Shown: positions 16,792-25,846 of the stretch, piece after piece
Numbering within the stretch: position 1 is the stretch's first letter
Layout of the letters: the number at the start of each line of letters is the position of its first letter
Assembly (NCBI RefSeq): GCF_013911645.1
Contig: NZ_JACESV010000002.1
Span: forward strand, 310,001-374,000
DNA: 64,000 bases
Direction: 5' to 3'
Source: Allomuricauda sp.
GTDB lineage: Bacteria; Bacteroidota; Bacteroidia; Flavobacteriales; Flavobacteriaceae
The notes under the pieces: generated by a model
Seen by the model: the letters and a program-made list of their open reading frames with translations, nothing else
The model's database searches: none
What the model was told of the DNA's origin: nothing
Made by a program: the position numbers and the translations under genes

Positions 16792-18948
16792 ATGAAAAGA
16801 TATTTTCTTTTTCTTCCAATAGCAATTTTGGTTTCTTGCTCCAATCCAGATTCAAATAAGGCCAACAAAACCTATTTCACCACTTGGGAACATTATTTGG
16901 GAGACCCCGAACGAACGCATTTTTCCAATCTTGATCAGATCAACACCTCCAATGTAAATCAATTAAAACTCGCTTGGAGCTATAAAAGCGGAGGACTGAA
17001 AGAAGGAAGAACAACACAGATACAGACTAGCCCCTTAATGGTAGAAGATGTACTTTATGGGGTAAATGCCGCCATTGAGTTGTTCGCAATCAACGCAAAA
17101 ACAGGAACAGAAATCTGGAAATTTTCGCCAAAAACCAAGGATGAATCAGGTTTGGGACTCAATCGTGGACTGAATTATTGGAAATCGGATGGCAAAGCAC
17201 CCGGTCGTATCTTTTTCTCCTCCGGATCAAAACTGTACGCCATCAATATTGAAACAGGCAAGCCCATTACCGATTTTGGCAACAACGGCAGCATTGACCT
17301 CCGTGACGGCTTGGGCAGAGACCCCAATAAGTTGTCCGTAGTATCCAATACCCCTGGAGCCGTTTTTCAGAACATACTCATTCAAGGTACTCGTGTGGGC
17401 GAAGGACCCGGCTCTTCACCAGGACACATACGGGCATACGATGTACTCACAGGTAAAATTTTATGGACTTTCCACACCATTCCCCAACCAGGAGAATTTG
17501 GTTACAACACCTGGCCTGGCGAAGCCTATAAAAAAGTTGGCGGTGCCAACAGCTGGCCGGGCATGGCCTTGGACAAGGAGAAGGGCATTGTTTATATTCC
17601 TACGGGTTCGGCCGCTTTTGACTGGTATGGTGGCGACCGCGAAGGATCCAACCTTTTTGCCAATTCCCTGTTGGCGCTAAATGCCACTACTGGGGAACGT
17701 ATTTGGCATTTTCAAATGGTACACCACGATATTTGGGACAGAGACTTGCCCGCACCGCCCAACTTGGTGGATATTGTTAGGGACGGACAAACCATTCCTG
17801 CGGTAGCACAAGTAACCAAAAGTGGGCACATATTTGTGTTCAACCGAATAACTGGGGAGCCTCTCTTCCCTATCGAGGAAAAGGCCTATCCAAGTTCCAC
17901 ACTGCTTGGTGAAAAAGCGTTCGAAACTCAACCCCTACCCTTAAAACCAGCTCCTTTTGCCCGTCAAATTTTAACAGAAGACGATTTATACGCACCGAAC
18001 AGAACTGCTTTTGTTGATGATTTGGTTCAAGGGAATGAAACCAAGGATAATCCAACTGTGTTGGAAAAATTCAACTCCATTACATCACAAGGGCAATTTA
18101 TACCGATGGATACTACGGGAGTGATTTTATTCCCAGGTGCCGACGGTGGCGCCGAATGGGGCGGAGCAGCGCTCGACCCCAGAGATGGTGTGATGTACGT
18201 TAACGCCAATGAAATGGCTTGGATCATTAAAATGAAAGAAGTTGGTAGTGATGGAGAAGGTTCCAGCGTGGGGCAAAGTTTGGCACAAATTCACTGTGCC
18301 AGATGCCATGGTGGCAATTTACAGGGTTTAAACGGAATTCCTGAGCTCCAAAATGTGAAGTTGCGATTGAAATCCGATTCCATAAAAACCATTATCCAAA
18401 AAGGTCGCGGTGCCATGCCGGGCATGCCCAATCTTTCCGAGGAGGAAACCAATGCCATTACCGAGTTTGTTATGGGTATGGAAGAAGCGAAAGACCATAG
18501 GGTAGAAAAATTAAAAGTTGATGTACCCTATTCTGTAGCCAGTTTTGCCAGATTTAAGGACGATAGGGGTTATCCTGTGGTAAAACCGCCATGGGGCACC
18601 TTGAATGCCATCGACCTTAATTCAGGGGAATATCTGTGGTCGGTGCCTTTGGGGCATGAAGAAAGTTTGGAAGACCCCAATGTTCCCGTTTCTGGACTTG
18701 AAAACTATGGAGGTCCAGTGGTCACCAAAGGTGGGGTGCTCTTTATTGCGGCCACCAAGGATGAAAAAATCCGTGCCTTTAACATGAAAACCGGCAAACA
18801 ACTTTGGGAAGACCAGCTTCCTGCCAGTGGTTATGCCACACCCATTACCTATCAAGTCGATGGGAAACAATACGTCGTGATTTCCTGTGGAGGAGGCAAA
18901 ATGGGTACCCCTTCGGGTGATGAATACCGTGCTTATGCTTTAGAATAG
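16792..18948 (+). CDS. PQQ-dependent dehydrogenase lipoprotein with inserted cytochrome c domain
   Basis: A 718-residue envelope quinoprotein, probably oxidising a sugar or alcohol in the periplasm and passing electrons to a c-type heme. The lipobox is ILVSC (Cys16). The beta-propeller shows the first blade WEHYLGDPERTHFSNLDQIN and tryptophan-docking repeats such as TGTEIWKF, TGKILWTF, TGERIWHF and TGKQLWED. The heme site C502-A-R-C505-H506 lies in a cytochrome-like insert of about residues 485-565, before the last blades, with a possible Met axial ligand in GAMPGMPNL. Substrate is not readable. No PQQ synthesis genes are in the window, so cofactor may be made elsewhere or imported. Confidence 0.9.
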   Translation: MKRYFLFLPIAILVSCSNPDSNKANKTYFTTWEHYLGDPERTHFSNLDQINTSNVNQLKLAWSYKSGGLKEGRTTQIQTSPLMVEDVLYGVNAAIELFAINAKTGTEIWKFSPKTKDESGLGLNRGLNYWKSDGKAPGRIFFSSGSKLYAINIETGKPITDFGNNGSIDLRDGLGRDPNKLSVVSNTPGAVFQNILIQGTRVGEGPGSSPGHIRAYDVLTGKILWTFHTIPQPGEFGYNTWPGEAYKKVGGANSWPGMALDKEKGIVYIPTGSAAFDWYGGDREGSNLFANSLLALNATTGERIWHFQMVHHDIWDRDLPAPPNLVDIVRDGQTIPAVAQVTKSGHIFVFNRITGEPLFPIEEKAYPSSTLLGEKAFETQPLPLKPAPFARQILTEDDLYAPNRTAFVDDLVQGNETKDNPTVLEKFNSITSQGQFIPMDTTGVILFPGADGGAEWGGAALDPRDGVMYVNANEMAWIIKMKEVGSDGEGSSVGQSLAQIHCARCHGGNLQGLNGIPELQNVKLRLKSDSIKTIIQKGRGAMPGMPNLSEEETNAITEFVMGMEEAKDHRVEKLKVDVPYSVASFARFKDDRGYPVVKPPWGTLNAIDLNSGEYLWSVPLGHEESLEDPNVPVSGLENYGGPVVTKGGVLFIAATKDEKIRAFNMKTGKQLWEDQLPASGYATPITYQVDGKQYVVISCGGGKMGTPSGDEYRAYALE

Positions 18949-18949
18949 T

Positions 18950-19990
18950 TTATGGTGCGGGATTTGGAATCTCTCTATGGATTTCTTCAATCCCGTCCAA
19001 GACCGCATCGGATAGGTCCACATCTATACTGGCAATGTTCTCCTTGAGTTGTTCCATACTGGTTGCACCAATAATGTTACTGGTAAGGAATGGTCTGGTG
19101 TTCACAAAGGCCAAGGCCATTTGTGCCATGCTCAAACCGTGTTCACTGGCCAATTGAGCATACTTCTCGGTAGCCTGTACAGCTGTATCGCCGCTATATC
19201 TGTTGTAATTCGGAAACAAAGTCACCCTTGCTTTTCTTGGCGGTATTTCGGTCAGGTATTTTCCGCTCAACACTCCAAATCCGAGTGGGGAATAAGCCAA
19301 CAAACCTATTTGCTCACGCATGGCAACCTCGGATAGCCCAACCTCAAACAATCGGTTCAAGAGATTATATGGGTTTTGAATTGTTAGCATTCTAGGTAAA
19401 GACTGGTGCACCTTGCTTTCTTCCAAATAACGCATGGCACCCCAAGGAGTTTCATTGGACAATCCTACATGGCGAATCTTGCCTTCGGCAATCAAATCGC
19501 GCAATGTTTCCAATACTTGGTGGATATTATCATCCCAAACATCAACCGCATGGGCATTGTAGCCACGTTGTCCAAAATAATTGGTGTTCCGCTCCGGCCA
19601 ATGGAGCTGGTACAAGTCGATATAATCGGTTTGTAAACGTTTTAAACTGCCTTCAACAGCACTGATAATGGATTCCTTACTGAACCCCGTGCTGCGAATG
19701 TGCTTCGCAGCGTGTCCAGGCCCCGCTATTTTAGATGCAAGCACCACTTTGTCCCGATTGCCTGTTTTTTTGAACCAGTTCCCTATAAATTCTTCGGTTA
19801 CCGCGTACAGTTCTTTCTTTGCCGGAACCGGGTACAGCTCGGCCGTATCAAAAAAGTTCACACCTTGATCTAAGGCATAGTCCATCTGTTCATACGCCTC
19901 ATCTTCATTGTTTTGGCGGCCCCAGGTCATGGTTCCCAAACAAATTTTGGATATTCGGATATCGGTATGTGGAATTCTGGTGTATTTCAT
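18950..19990 (-). CDS. Aldo/keto reductase, Tas-like
   Basis: A cytosolic NADPH-dependent oxidoreductase of the AKR superfamily, TIM-barrel of 346 residues. The catalytic tetrad is visible as D and Y in FFDTAELYPVP, Lys in VVLASKIAG and His in YQLHWPER. The long insertion after the tetrad (NTNYFGQRGYNAHAVDVWDD) and the opening MKYTRIPHTDIRISKICLGTMTWG match E. coli Tas. The physiological substrate is unknown. It is convergent with the PQQ dehydrogenase, with one base between the stops. Confidence 0.93.
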   Translation of the reverse strand: MKYTRIPHTDIRISKICLGTMTWGRQNNEDEAYEQMDYALDQGVNFFDTAELYPVPAKKELYAVTEEFIGNWFKKTGNRDKVVLASKIAGPGHAAKHIRSTGFSKESIISAVEGSLKRLQTDYIDLYQLHWPERNTNYFGQRGYNAHAVDVWDDNIHQVLETLRDLIAEGKIRHVGLSNETPWGAMRYLEESKVHQSLPRMLTIQNPYNLLNRLFEVGLSEVAMREQIGLLAYSPLGFGVLSGKYLTEIPPRKARVTLFPNYNRYSGDTAVQATEKYAQLASEHGLSMAQMALAFVNTRPFLTSNIIGATSMEQLKENIASIDVDLSDAVLDGIEEIHREIPNPAP

Positions 19991-20050
19991 CTTTTTTGGT
20001 TTAGGACAGTTAAAGGTACTGAAACAAAAACTTCGGCCTTTACGCCAATG

Positions 20051-20815
20051 TTATTTCTCAACTTCCAATAAAATGGGGCAATGGTCGCTATGCTTGGCTT
20101 CGGACAAAATCACGGAACGTTTGAGCCTATTTTCCAAGGGTTCTGCAACCATTCCATAATCCAAACGCCAGCCCTTGTTATTGGCCCGTGCATTGGCCCG
20201 GTAACTCCACCACGTGTAATTATCTGGTTCTTTGTTGAAATGTCTAAAACTATCAATAAAACCACTTTCCATAAAATTGCCTATCCATTCACGCTCCACG
20301 GGCAAAAATCCTGATACATTTTTGTTGCGAACGGGATCGTGGATGTCTATTGCCTCATGACAGATATTGTAATCCCCACAAACAATTAGGTTGGGGCGTT
20401 CTTTTCGAAGTTCCTCCGAATACTTTTGGAAATCGGCCATGTACGTCAACTTAAAATCCAAACGATCCATATTGGTGCCAGATGGCAAATACATGCTCAT
20501 TACAGAAAGGTCTCCAAAATCGGCACGGATGTTTCTCCCCTCATGATCCATATAATCTATTCCCGTTCCGAATTCTACGTTATCCGGTTCGTTTTTACAT
20601 AGTAAAGCCACACCGCTGTATCCTTTTTTCTGTGCACTGAACCAGTAGTGGTAAGGGTAACCGGCTTCTTCAAAAAGATGGGTATCCACTTGCTCTTTCA
20701 TGGCCTTGGTCTCTTGCAAACAAACTACGTCTGGACCAACGGATGTCAACCACTCCATAAACCCTTTGTTCATTGCCGCCCGGATTCCGTTAACATTGTA
20801 TGATGCGATTTTCAT
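20051..20815 (-). CDS. xth: Exodeoxyribonuclease III
   Basis: An AP endonuclease/3'-5' exonuclease of the EEP superfamily used in base excision repair. Standard motifs are SYNVNGIRAAM, CLQETKAMKEQ (catalytic Glu), GDYNICHEAID (Asp, Asn) and the terminal SDHCPI (catalytic Asp-His pair). The likely start is the ATG at 20815 (MKIASYNVNG), giving 254 residues; an upstream ATG at 20833 would add six unlike the family. It has no signal peptide, unlike the secreted EEP protein at 41730. Confidence 0.95.
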   Translation of the reverse strand: MKIASYNVNGIRAAMNKGFMEWLTSVGPDVVCLQETKAMKEQVDTHLFEEAGYPYHYWFSAQKKGYSGVALLCKNEPDNVEFGTGIDYMDHEGRNIRADFGDLSVMSMYLPSGTNMDRLDFKLTYMADFQKYSEELRKERPNLIVCGDYNICHEAIDIHDPVRNKNVSGFLPVEREWIGNFMESGFIDSFRHFNKEPDNYTWWSYRANARANNKGWRLDYGMVAEPLENRLKRSVILSEAKHSDHCPILLEVEK

Positions 20816-20950
20816 ATTATCAAATTTGTTCAAAAATAGCTATTGTGAACGGCTCCCTAAAATTGAATTTACCAATGGATGTATCGATGGAAAGAATGAA
20901 CACCTGCTTTCTTGATGTTTTCCCGTATTTTTAGATCCAAATTCATCCTC

Positions 20951-21514
20951 ATGACCGCACTTGTTCTAATAGATACCCAACTTGGGCTTCAAGAAACAAC
21001 ATTTTATGGTATGGAGCGGAACAATCCCGAAGCTGAAGCAAATTGTGGCAGACTACTCAAACACTTCAGAAAAAAACATTTGCCCATTTTCCATATAAAG
21101 CACAATTCGACCAACCTTAGTTCACCCTTGCACCCCAATAAAATGGGAAACGAATTCCACCCCGCGGTGCAACCAATGATCAACGAACCTGTGTTTGAAA
21201 AAACCGTGAACAGTGCTTTTATCGGAACCAATCTGGAGGCAAGTTTAAAAGCTCAAAATATTTCCAACTTGGTGATTGCGGGACTCACCATTGAGCATTG
21301 TATTTCCACTTCGGTTCGGATGGCCTCAAACCTTGGTTTTAATGTTATTTTGGTTTCTGATGCCACTGCTGCCTTTGATAAAATTGGGTTTGATGGAAAA
21401 AAATATAGTGCAGACATCATTTTTCATTCGGAATTGGCCAACTTAAAAGATGAATTTGCAACAATCAAGAACACCGAAACAGTACTAAACGAACTAGACA
21501 AATCATTTCAATGA
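20951..21514 (+). CDS. Isochorismatase-family cysteine hydrolase
   Basis: A 187-residue hydrolase of the isochorismatase/nicotinamidase superfamily. The acid residue is in ALVLIDTQLG, the Lys in FEKTVNSAFIGT and the nucleophilic Cys in VIAGLTIEHCISTSVRMA. Exact substrate cannot be named; there is no aryl-carrier domain as in EntB. I use the ATG at 20951 (MTALVLID); earlier ATG codons at 20912 and 20915 would add residues unlike the family. Its stop codon overlaps the next ATG in an ATGA, so it is translationally coupled to the TonB receptor. Confidence 0.88.
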   Translation: MTALVLIDTQLGLQETTFYGMERNNPEAEANCGRLLKHFRKKHLPIFHIKHNSTNLSSPLHPNKMGNEFHPAVQPMINEPVFEKTVNSAFIGTNLEASLKAQNISNLVIAGLTIEHCISTSVRMASNLGFNVILVSDATAAFDKIGFDGKKYSADIIFHSELANLKDEFATIKNTETVLNELDKSFQ

Positions 21515-23679
21515 GTTTTAAAATCAACTACCTTGAGGTAAGCCCAGGAGGTCTTCAAACAAAAAAAATCAATTTATTTCGATGTAGAACGTCGGGGAAT
21601 AAAACCCTCAATGAGGGATTTAAGGGATTCTCCCTACTTTTCACACTTTTATTTGCACTTCAAATAATAGCACAGGACACCCAAAAAGACTCCATAACAC
21701 AATTGGATGAAGTTGTCCTTACCCAAGATGCCATTCCTAAAAAAGCTACGGGAATTACATCTTCATCCAAGATTGCAGGTCAGGCTTTTGAGCGTTTCAA
21801 TCCCACGGACATCCCTTCTGCCATCAATCAGATTTCGGGTGTTTATATTCTATCGGGAGCCATCAACACCAACCGAATTACGATCCGCGGCATCGGTGCA
21901 AGAACACCCTACGGAACCAACAAGCTACGCATGTACTTTAACGGTATTCCCGTTACCAATGGCACTGGCTCCTCCACCATCGAGGCCTACGATTATGAGA
22001 ATTTAGGTGCCGTAGAGGTTATAAAAGGCCCAAAAGCCACTGCGTATGGTTCCAATTTGGGCGGTGCCATTTTGCTGGACACCAAGGCATCCGTTCAAGA
22101 CAAGACCCAACTCATTAATTCGTTCGCGATGGGGTCTTACAATATGTTGAAAGACAACTTGACATTCTCCCATTCGGAAGAAGGTTTTAACCTCAGTTTG
22201 AGTTACAATCACTTGGAAACAGATGGTTATAGACAGAACAGTCAGTTCCAGCGTGATGGTTTACTGTTGAACACCCAATTCCAAACCGGGCAAAAAAGCA
22301 GCATGGCCATTTTGGTAAACTATATCGACTATACAGCGCATATTCCGAGTTCCATTAATAAAACAGATTTTGAGGAAGACCCTACGAGGGCACCATCAAA
22401 CTGGTTGGAATCACAGGGCTATGAGGCCAACAATTATATTTTAACGGGCGTGTCACATACCTATCAGTTTTCCGAAAACCTCCAAAATACCACAAGTGTT
22501 TTCTATACTTACTTGGACCATTACGAACCTAGACCTTTCGATATTTTGGATGAGTTTACCAACGGATTTGGTCTTCGGAGCCGCTTTGCCGGCAATTGGG
22601 GGAATGCACAGTTCACCTTTGGTGGCGAGTTCTATAAAGATGAATACCATTGGGGCACTTTTGAAAATCTGTATGAAGAAAATAATGGCAATGGTAGCCT
22701 GCAAGGGAGTCAACTAAGCGACAATACAGAGTTTAGGCGGCAATTCAACCTTTTTGGGACGCTTACCTATCCTTTAATGACAAATTTTTCCGCCCAATTG
22801 GGACTAAACTTGAACAAGACCCATTACGATTTCAGGGACTTGTTCAACCAAGGAAATGCCAATGCTTCTGCAGAACGTGATTTTGATGCCATTTTGCTAC
22901 CAAATCTGGGGCTCAACTATCAATTAAAAAACGGGAAAATCTATGCAAACATCAGTAGGGGTTTTTCCAATCCCAGTTTGGAAGAAACACTTACTCCAGA
23001 AGGAGTCATCAACCCGGACATTGCCCAAGAAACGGGAACAAACTATGAACTTGGAAGTGAATTGGCACTATTTGAGAAAAGGCTTTCGGTGAATATCGGC
23101 CTGTACCGAATGAACGTGAAAAACCTGTTGGTGGCCCAACGTGTGGGAGAGGATCAATATATTGGCAGAAATGCCGGGAAAACGCGTCACCAAGGGTTGG
23201 AACTGGACTTGCAATACCGAGGAAAACTATCACAGTCGGTTACCTTTTCCCCATATCTCAGCTATACATTGAACGACCATAGTTTTGTGAATTTTGTTGA
23301 CGGCGACAACGATTATTCGGGCAATCCGCTCACCGGGGTGCCAAAACATCGATTAAGTTCGGGTATCGATTTAAGGCATTCAAACGGGTTACTGCTTAAC
23401 TTGACCCATCAGTATGTGGACGAAATTCCCTTAACGGATGCCAATTCCATAAGCAGCGATTCCTTTAACGTGTTCCATGCCAAGTTGGGCTTCCGCACCT
23501 CACTTTCTTCGCATATCAGTTTAGGTATTAATGCGGGGATCAACAATATTTTTGATAGTAATTACGCCCAATCCGTATTGATCAATGCCGTTGGTTTTGG
23601 AGGCGCACAGCCCAGATATTTTTATCCGGGAAATGCACGCAATTATTTTGGAGGTATGCAATTAAATTATGTTTTTTAA
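21511..23679 (+). CDS. TonB-dependent receptor, translationally coupled, with N-terminal extension
   Basis: A 722-residue outer-membrane receptor of the siderophore/vitamin type, without a CarboxypepD_reg domain. A TonB-box-like LDEVVLT, plug motifs (NRITIRGIGARTPYGTNKLR, EVIKGPKATAYGSNLGGAI) and a barrel ending in aromatic YVF are visible. The hydrophobic signal segment GFSLLFTLLFALQIIAQ begins only at about residue 39, after a charged stretch unlike a normal signal peptide n-region. No other ATG, GTG or TTG in frame lies between 21511 and the signal segment, so the start at the ATGA overlap is the only option. A CCCTCA-A-TGAGGG palindrome (21605-21617) lies within that extension, suggesting an inserted repeat. 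Confidence 0.85.
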   Translation: MSFKINYLEVSPGGLQTKKINLFRCRTSGNKTLNEGFKGFSLLFTLLFALQIIAQDTQKDSITQLDEVVLTQDAIPKKATGITSSSKIAGQAFERFNPTDIPSAINQISGVYILSGAINTNRITIRGIGARTPYGTNKLRMYFNGIPVTNGTGSSTIEAYDYENLGAVEVIKGPKATAYGSNLGGAILLDTKASVQDKTQLINSFAMGSYNMLKDNLTFSHSEEGFNLSLSYNHLETDGYRQNSQFQRDGLLLNTQFQTGQKSSMAILVNYIDYTAHIPSSINKTDFEEDPTRAPSNWLESQGYEANNYILTGVSHTYQFSENLQNTTSVFYTYLDHYEPRPFDILDEFTNGFGLRSRFAGNWGNAQFTFGGEFYKDEYHWGTFENLYEENNGNGSLQGSQLSDNTEFRRQFNLFGTLTYPLMTNFSAQLGLNLNKTHYDFRDLFNQGNANASAERDFDAILLPNLGLNYQLKNGKIYANISRGFSNPSLEETLTPEGVINPDIAQETGTNYELGSELALFEKRLSVNIGLYRMNVKNLLVAQRVGEDQYIGRNAGKTRHQGLELDLQYRGKLSQSVTFSPYLSYTLNDHSFVNFVDGDNDYSGNPLTGVPKHRLSSGIDLRHSNGLLLNLTHQYVDEIPLTDANSISSDSFNVFHAKLGFRTSLSSHISLGINAGINNIFDSNYAQSVLINAVGFGGAQPRYFYPGNARNYFGGMQLNYVF

Positions 23680-23689
23680 AATTTGATCA

Positions 23690-24175
23690 ATGACACCAAA
23701 AATAGAAACCCTACCTCCTACAAAATTAATTGGCAAAAAACTGAGTACATCTTTCGCTGATGATAAAACTTTTGATCTTTGGACTAGCTTTTCACCAAGG
23801 AAAAGGGAGGTCAAAAACTCCATTAATAATGACCTTTATTCGGTAGAAATTTATCCCGACACGTCCTTTTTTAAAAATTTTGACCCTACCCAGGCATTTG
23901 AAAAATGGGCCGCCATTGCCGTATCCGATTTTGAACAAATTCCCGACCAAATGGAAAGCCTAGTATTGCCCAAAGGCCTATATGCAGTTTTTCCATACAA
24001 AGGAAAACCGAGCCATGCCATGGAAACCTTCAAGTATATTTATTCAGAATGGTTACCCAATTCAGAATATGAAATGGACAGCAGGCCCTACTTTGCACTA
24101 ATGGGCGATAAATACAAAGGAGAGCACCCCGAATCCGAAGAGGAGTTTTGGGTGCCTATAAAAGTCAAACAGTAA
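23690..24175 (+). CDS. GyrI-like small-molecule-binding domain protein
   Basis: A cytosolic stand-alone GyrI-like/AraC effector-binding domain of 161 residues. Family traits are the opening PPTKLIGKKLSTSF, the FEKWAAIAVSDFEQIPDQME and PKGLYAVFPYKGKPSHAMETFKYIYSEWLPNSEYEMDSRPYFALMG-like segments (long run summarised), and an acidic end EEEFWVPIKV. Such proteins bind or degrade hydrophobic small molecules. It begins 10 bp after the TonB receptor stop and may be co-transcribed with it. Confidence 0.82.
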   Translation: MTPKIETLPPTKLIGKKLSTSFADDKTFDLWTSFSPRKREVKNSINNDLYSVEIYPDTSFFKNFDPTQAFEKWAAIAVSDFEQIPDQMESLVLPKGLYAVFPYKGKPSHAMETFKYIYSEWLPNSEYEMDSRPYFALMGDKYKGEHPESEEEFWVPIKVKQ

Positions 24176-24203
24176 GCAATATTGGGTGCTAGAACACAAC
24201 TAT

Positions 24204-24249
24204 TTTGAAATTTCAATTAACATTTAGATATTTGCCTAAATAGCTAAAT
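24204..24249 (+). promoter_or_regulatory. Promoter and palindromic operator of the sdpRI-like operon
   Basis: TTTG at 24204-24207 is followed after 19 bp by GATATTTG at 24227-24234, one mismatch from TAnnTTTG. A 28-bp imperfect palindrome (24222-24235 paired with 24236-24249, 11 of 14 positions) overlaps the -7 box and ends 9 bp before the ATG of the ArsR-type gene. This fits autorepression. Confidence 0.65.
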
Positions 24250-24257
24250 ATAAAAAA

Positions 24258-24512
24258 ATGAATTCCCTGTTCAAGGCCCTGAATGATGAAACACGTAGAG
24301 AGATTGTAGAACTACTCAAAGAAAAGGATATGAACGCGGGAGAGATTGCCGAGCGGTTTCAAATTTCGAAACCAAGTATTTCCCACCATTTGGATATATT
24401 AAAACAAGCCAATCTGGTCACTAGTGAAAAAAAAGGACAGTTTATGGAATATTCACTTAACACCACCATTTTAGAAGATTTGCTTAACTGGATACTAACC
24501 CTTAAAAAATAA
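24258..24512 (+). CDS. ArsR/SdpR-family autorepressor
   Basis: An 84-residue winged-helix repressor. It starts FKALNDETRREIVELLKEKD and carries the recognition helix ISKPSISHHLDILKQANLV and the wing EKKGQFMEYSLNT, as in the autorepressor SdpR group. No Cys-rich metal site is seen, so it is not a typical metal sensor. It is followed after 3 bp by the SdpI-like gene, matching the SdpR/SdpI pairing of Bacillus, where SdpI holds the repressor at the membrane. Confidence 0.9.
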   Translation: MNSLFKALNDETRREIVELLKEKDMNAGEIAERFQISKPSISHHLDILKQANLVTSEKKGQFMEYSLNTTILEDLLNWILTLKK

Positions 24513-24515
24513 ATT

Positions 24516-25157
24516 ATGAAGCTTAAAAAAGAATTGCCGCTCATCGGAATTGTATTGCTGCCCTTTCTCTACTTAACCTACGTTTGGAAGCAGTTGCCCA
24601 GTGAAGTTCCCTTGCACTGGAATATAAAGGGGGAGGTGGACCGCTACGGCGATAGATCGGAACTTATCCTTATCCCTATTTTAACTTCTTTGTTGATCTA
24701 CGTGATATTTTTGGCGGTACCCTACATCGACCCGAAAAAACAAATCCAAAAAATGGGCAAGAAATATGATACCTTAAAATGGATTATTACCACTTTTATG
24801 TCGGTTTTGGCATTGTTTATCATATACACTGCAAAAAATCAATCCATTGCCAATCCCAATTATATTTTGTTGTTATGCGGAATCCTTTTCATCATATTTG
24901 GCAACTATTTCAAAACAATCAAAACCAATTATTTTATAGGTATCCGAACGCCTTGGACCTTGGAAAATGAAAGTGTTTGGAAAGAAACCCACAAATTGGG
25001 AGGCAAAATCTGGTTCGCAGGCGGTTTGCTTGTCATTCTATCCAGCCTAATTTTTAATGAACAGACCAATTTTATCATTTTTATGACCATCATCGCTGTA
25101 ATGGTCTTGGTTCCTGTAGTATATTCTTATCTGTTATTCAGAAAGCAAAAAGACTAA
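24516..25157 (+). CDS. SdpI-like membrane protein (DUF1648 plus SdpI domain)
   Basis: A 213-residue inner-membrane protein with about six spans. The N-terminal DUF1648 segment reads PLIGIVLLPFLYLTYVWKQL then PSEVPLHWNIKGEVDRYGDRS, and the SdpI part includes GNYFKTIKTNYFIGIRTPWT and the conserved KETHKLGGKIWFAGG. In Bacillus SdpI gives immunity to the SdpC toxin and sequesters SdpR. No toxin gene is seen nearby, so here it may answer a toxin from others or another envelope signal. Confidence 0.9.
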   Translation: MKLKKELPLIGIVLLPFLYLTYVWKQLPSEVPLHWNIKGEVDRYGDRSELILIPILTSLLIYVIFLAVPYIDPKKQIQKMGKKYDTLKWIITTFMSVLALFIIYTAKNQSIANPNYILLLCGILFIIFGNYFKTIKTNYFIGIRTPWTLENESVWKETHKLGGKIWFAGGLLVILSSLIFNEQTNFIIFMTIIAVMVLVPVVYSYLLFRKQKD

Positions 25158-25175
25158 TTCATCAAATAAAAAAGC

Positions 25176-25208
25176 TTTGAATAGGATTGTGAGTAATCCG
25201 TATCTTAG
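25176..25208 (+). promoter_or_regulatory. Putative promoter of the DUF3124 gene
   Basis: TTTG at 25176-25179, 21 bp spacer, then TATCTTAG at 25201-25208, one mismatch from TAnnTTTG, 18 bp before the ATG. Confidence 0.45.
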
Positions 25209-25226
25209 TTACCAATTGCAAATCAT

Positions 25227-25742
25227 ATGACACGAAATTATATTTCTTTCCTGTTTTTGCTCCTGATTTTTTCCTGTACCGAAAAAAACAAGAAAGAAGT
25301 GAGTTCCATCGACCCTGTAAACTGGAGCAATCGCACGGCCCATATCTCCGAGCAGGATTCTTTGGTGCAAGGCATTTCGTATCTCTCCGTGTATTCCGAG
25401 ATTTATAGTGAAACCGAACACCGCACCCACAACCTTACCAGTACCATAAGTATGCGGAATACCAACCTAAGAGATACCATCTACATCCACAAGGCGGAAT
25501 ATTTTGATACCAAGGGCAATCCCATCAGAACTTATTTTGATGAGCCCATCTACATAAAACCGATGGAAACCGTTGAAATTGTGATTGATGAGAAGGACAA
25601 GTCAGGCGGAACAGGTGCCAACTTTCTTTTTAATTGGTCCATTAAACCCACTTCCCACGAGCCTTATTTTGAAGGGGTCATGATTTCCACTTCGGGACAA
25701 CAAGGTTTGTCTTTCACCACCGAAGGTAGAAGAGTCGAATAG
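25227..25742 (+). CDS. DUF3124 lipoprotein
   Basis: A 171-residue lipoprotein: signal and lipobox FLLLIFSC (Cys14) followed by a DUF3124-type beta-rich domain. Matching segments are SLVQGISYLSVYSEIYS, LTSTISMRNTNLRDTIYIHK and FDEPIYIKPMETVEIVIDEKD. Function is unknown; the fold looks like an Ig-type beta sandwich exposed in the periplasm. It is a single gene between the SdpI-like gene and fhs. Confidence 0.78.
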   Translation: MTRNYISFLFLLLIFSCTEKNKKEVSSIDPVNWSNRTAHISEQDSLVQGISYLSVYSEIYSETEHRTHNLTSTISMRNTNLRDTIYIHKAEYFDTKGNPIRTYFDEPIYIKPMETVEIVIDEKDKSGGTGANFLFNWSIKPTSHEPYFEGVMISTSGQQGLSFTTEGRRVE

Positions 25743-25846
25743 TCCTCTCGAACCTACAAATATCATAGTTTTACTCCCTCGATTATGTATCTTGTATAGC
25801 AATTAGGGGAAGGATACACCTTTTCCTTGCGCATAAAAACTAAACT

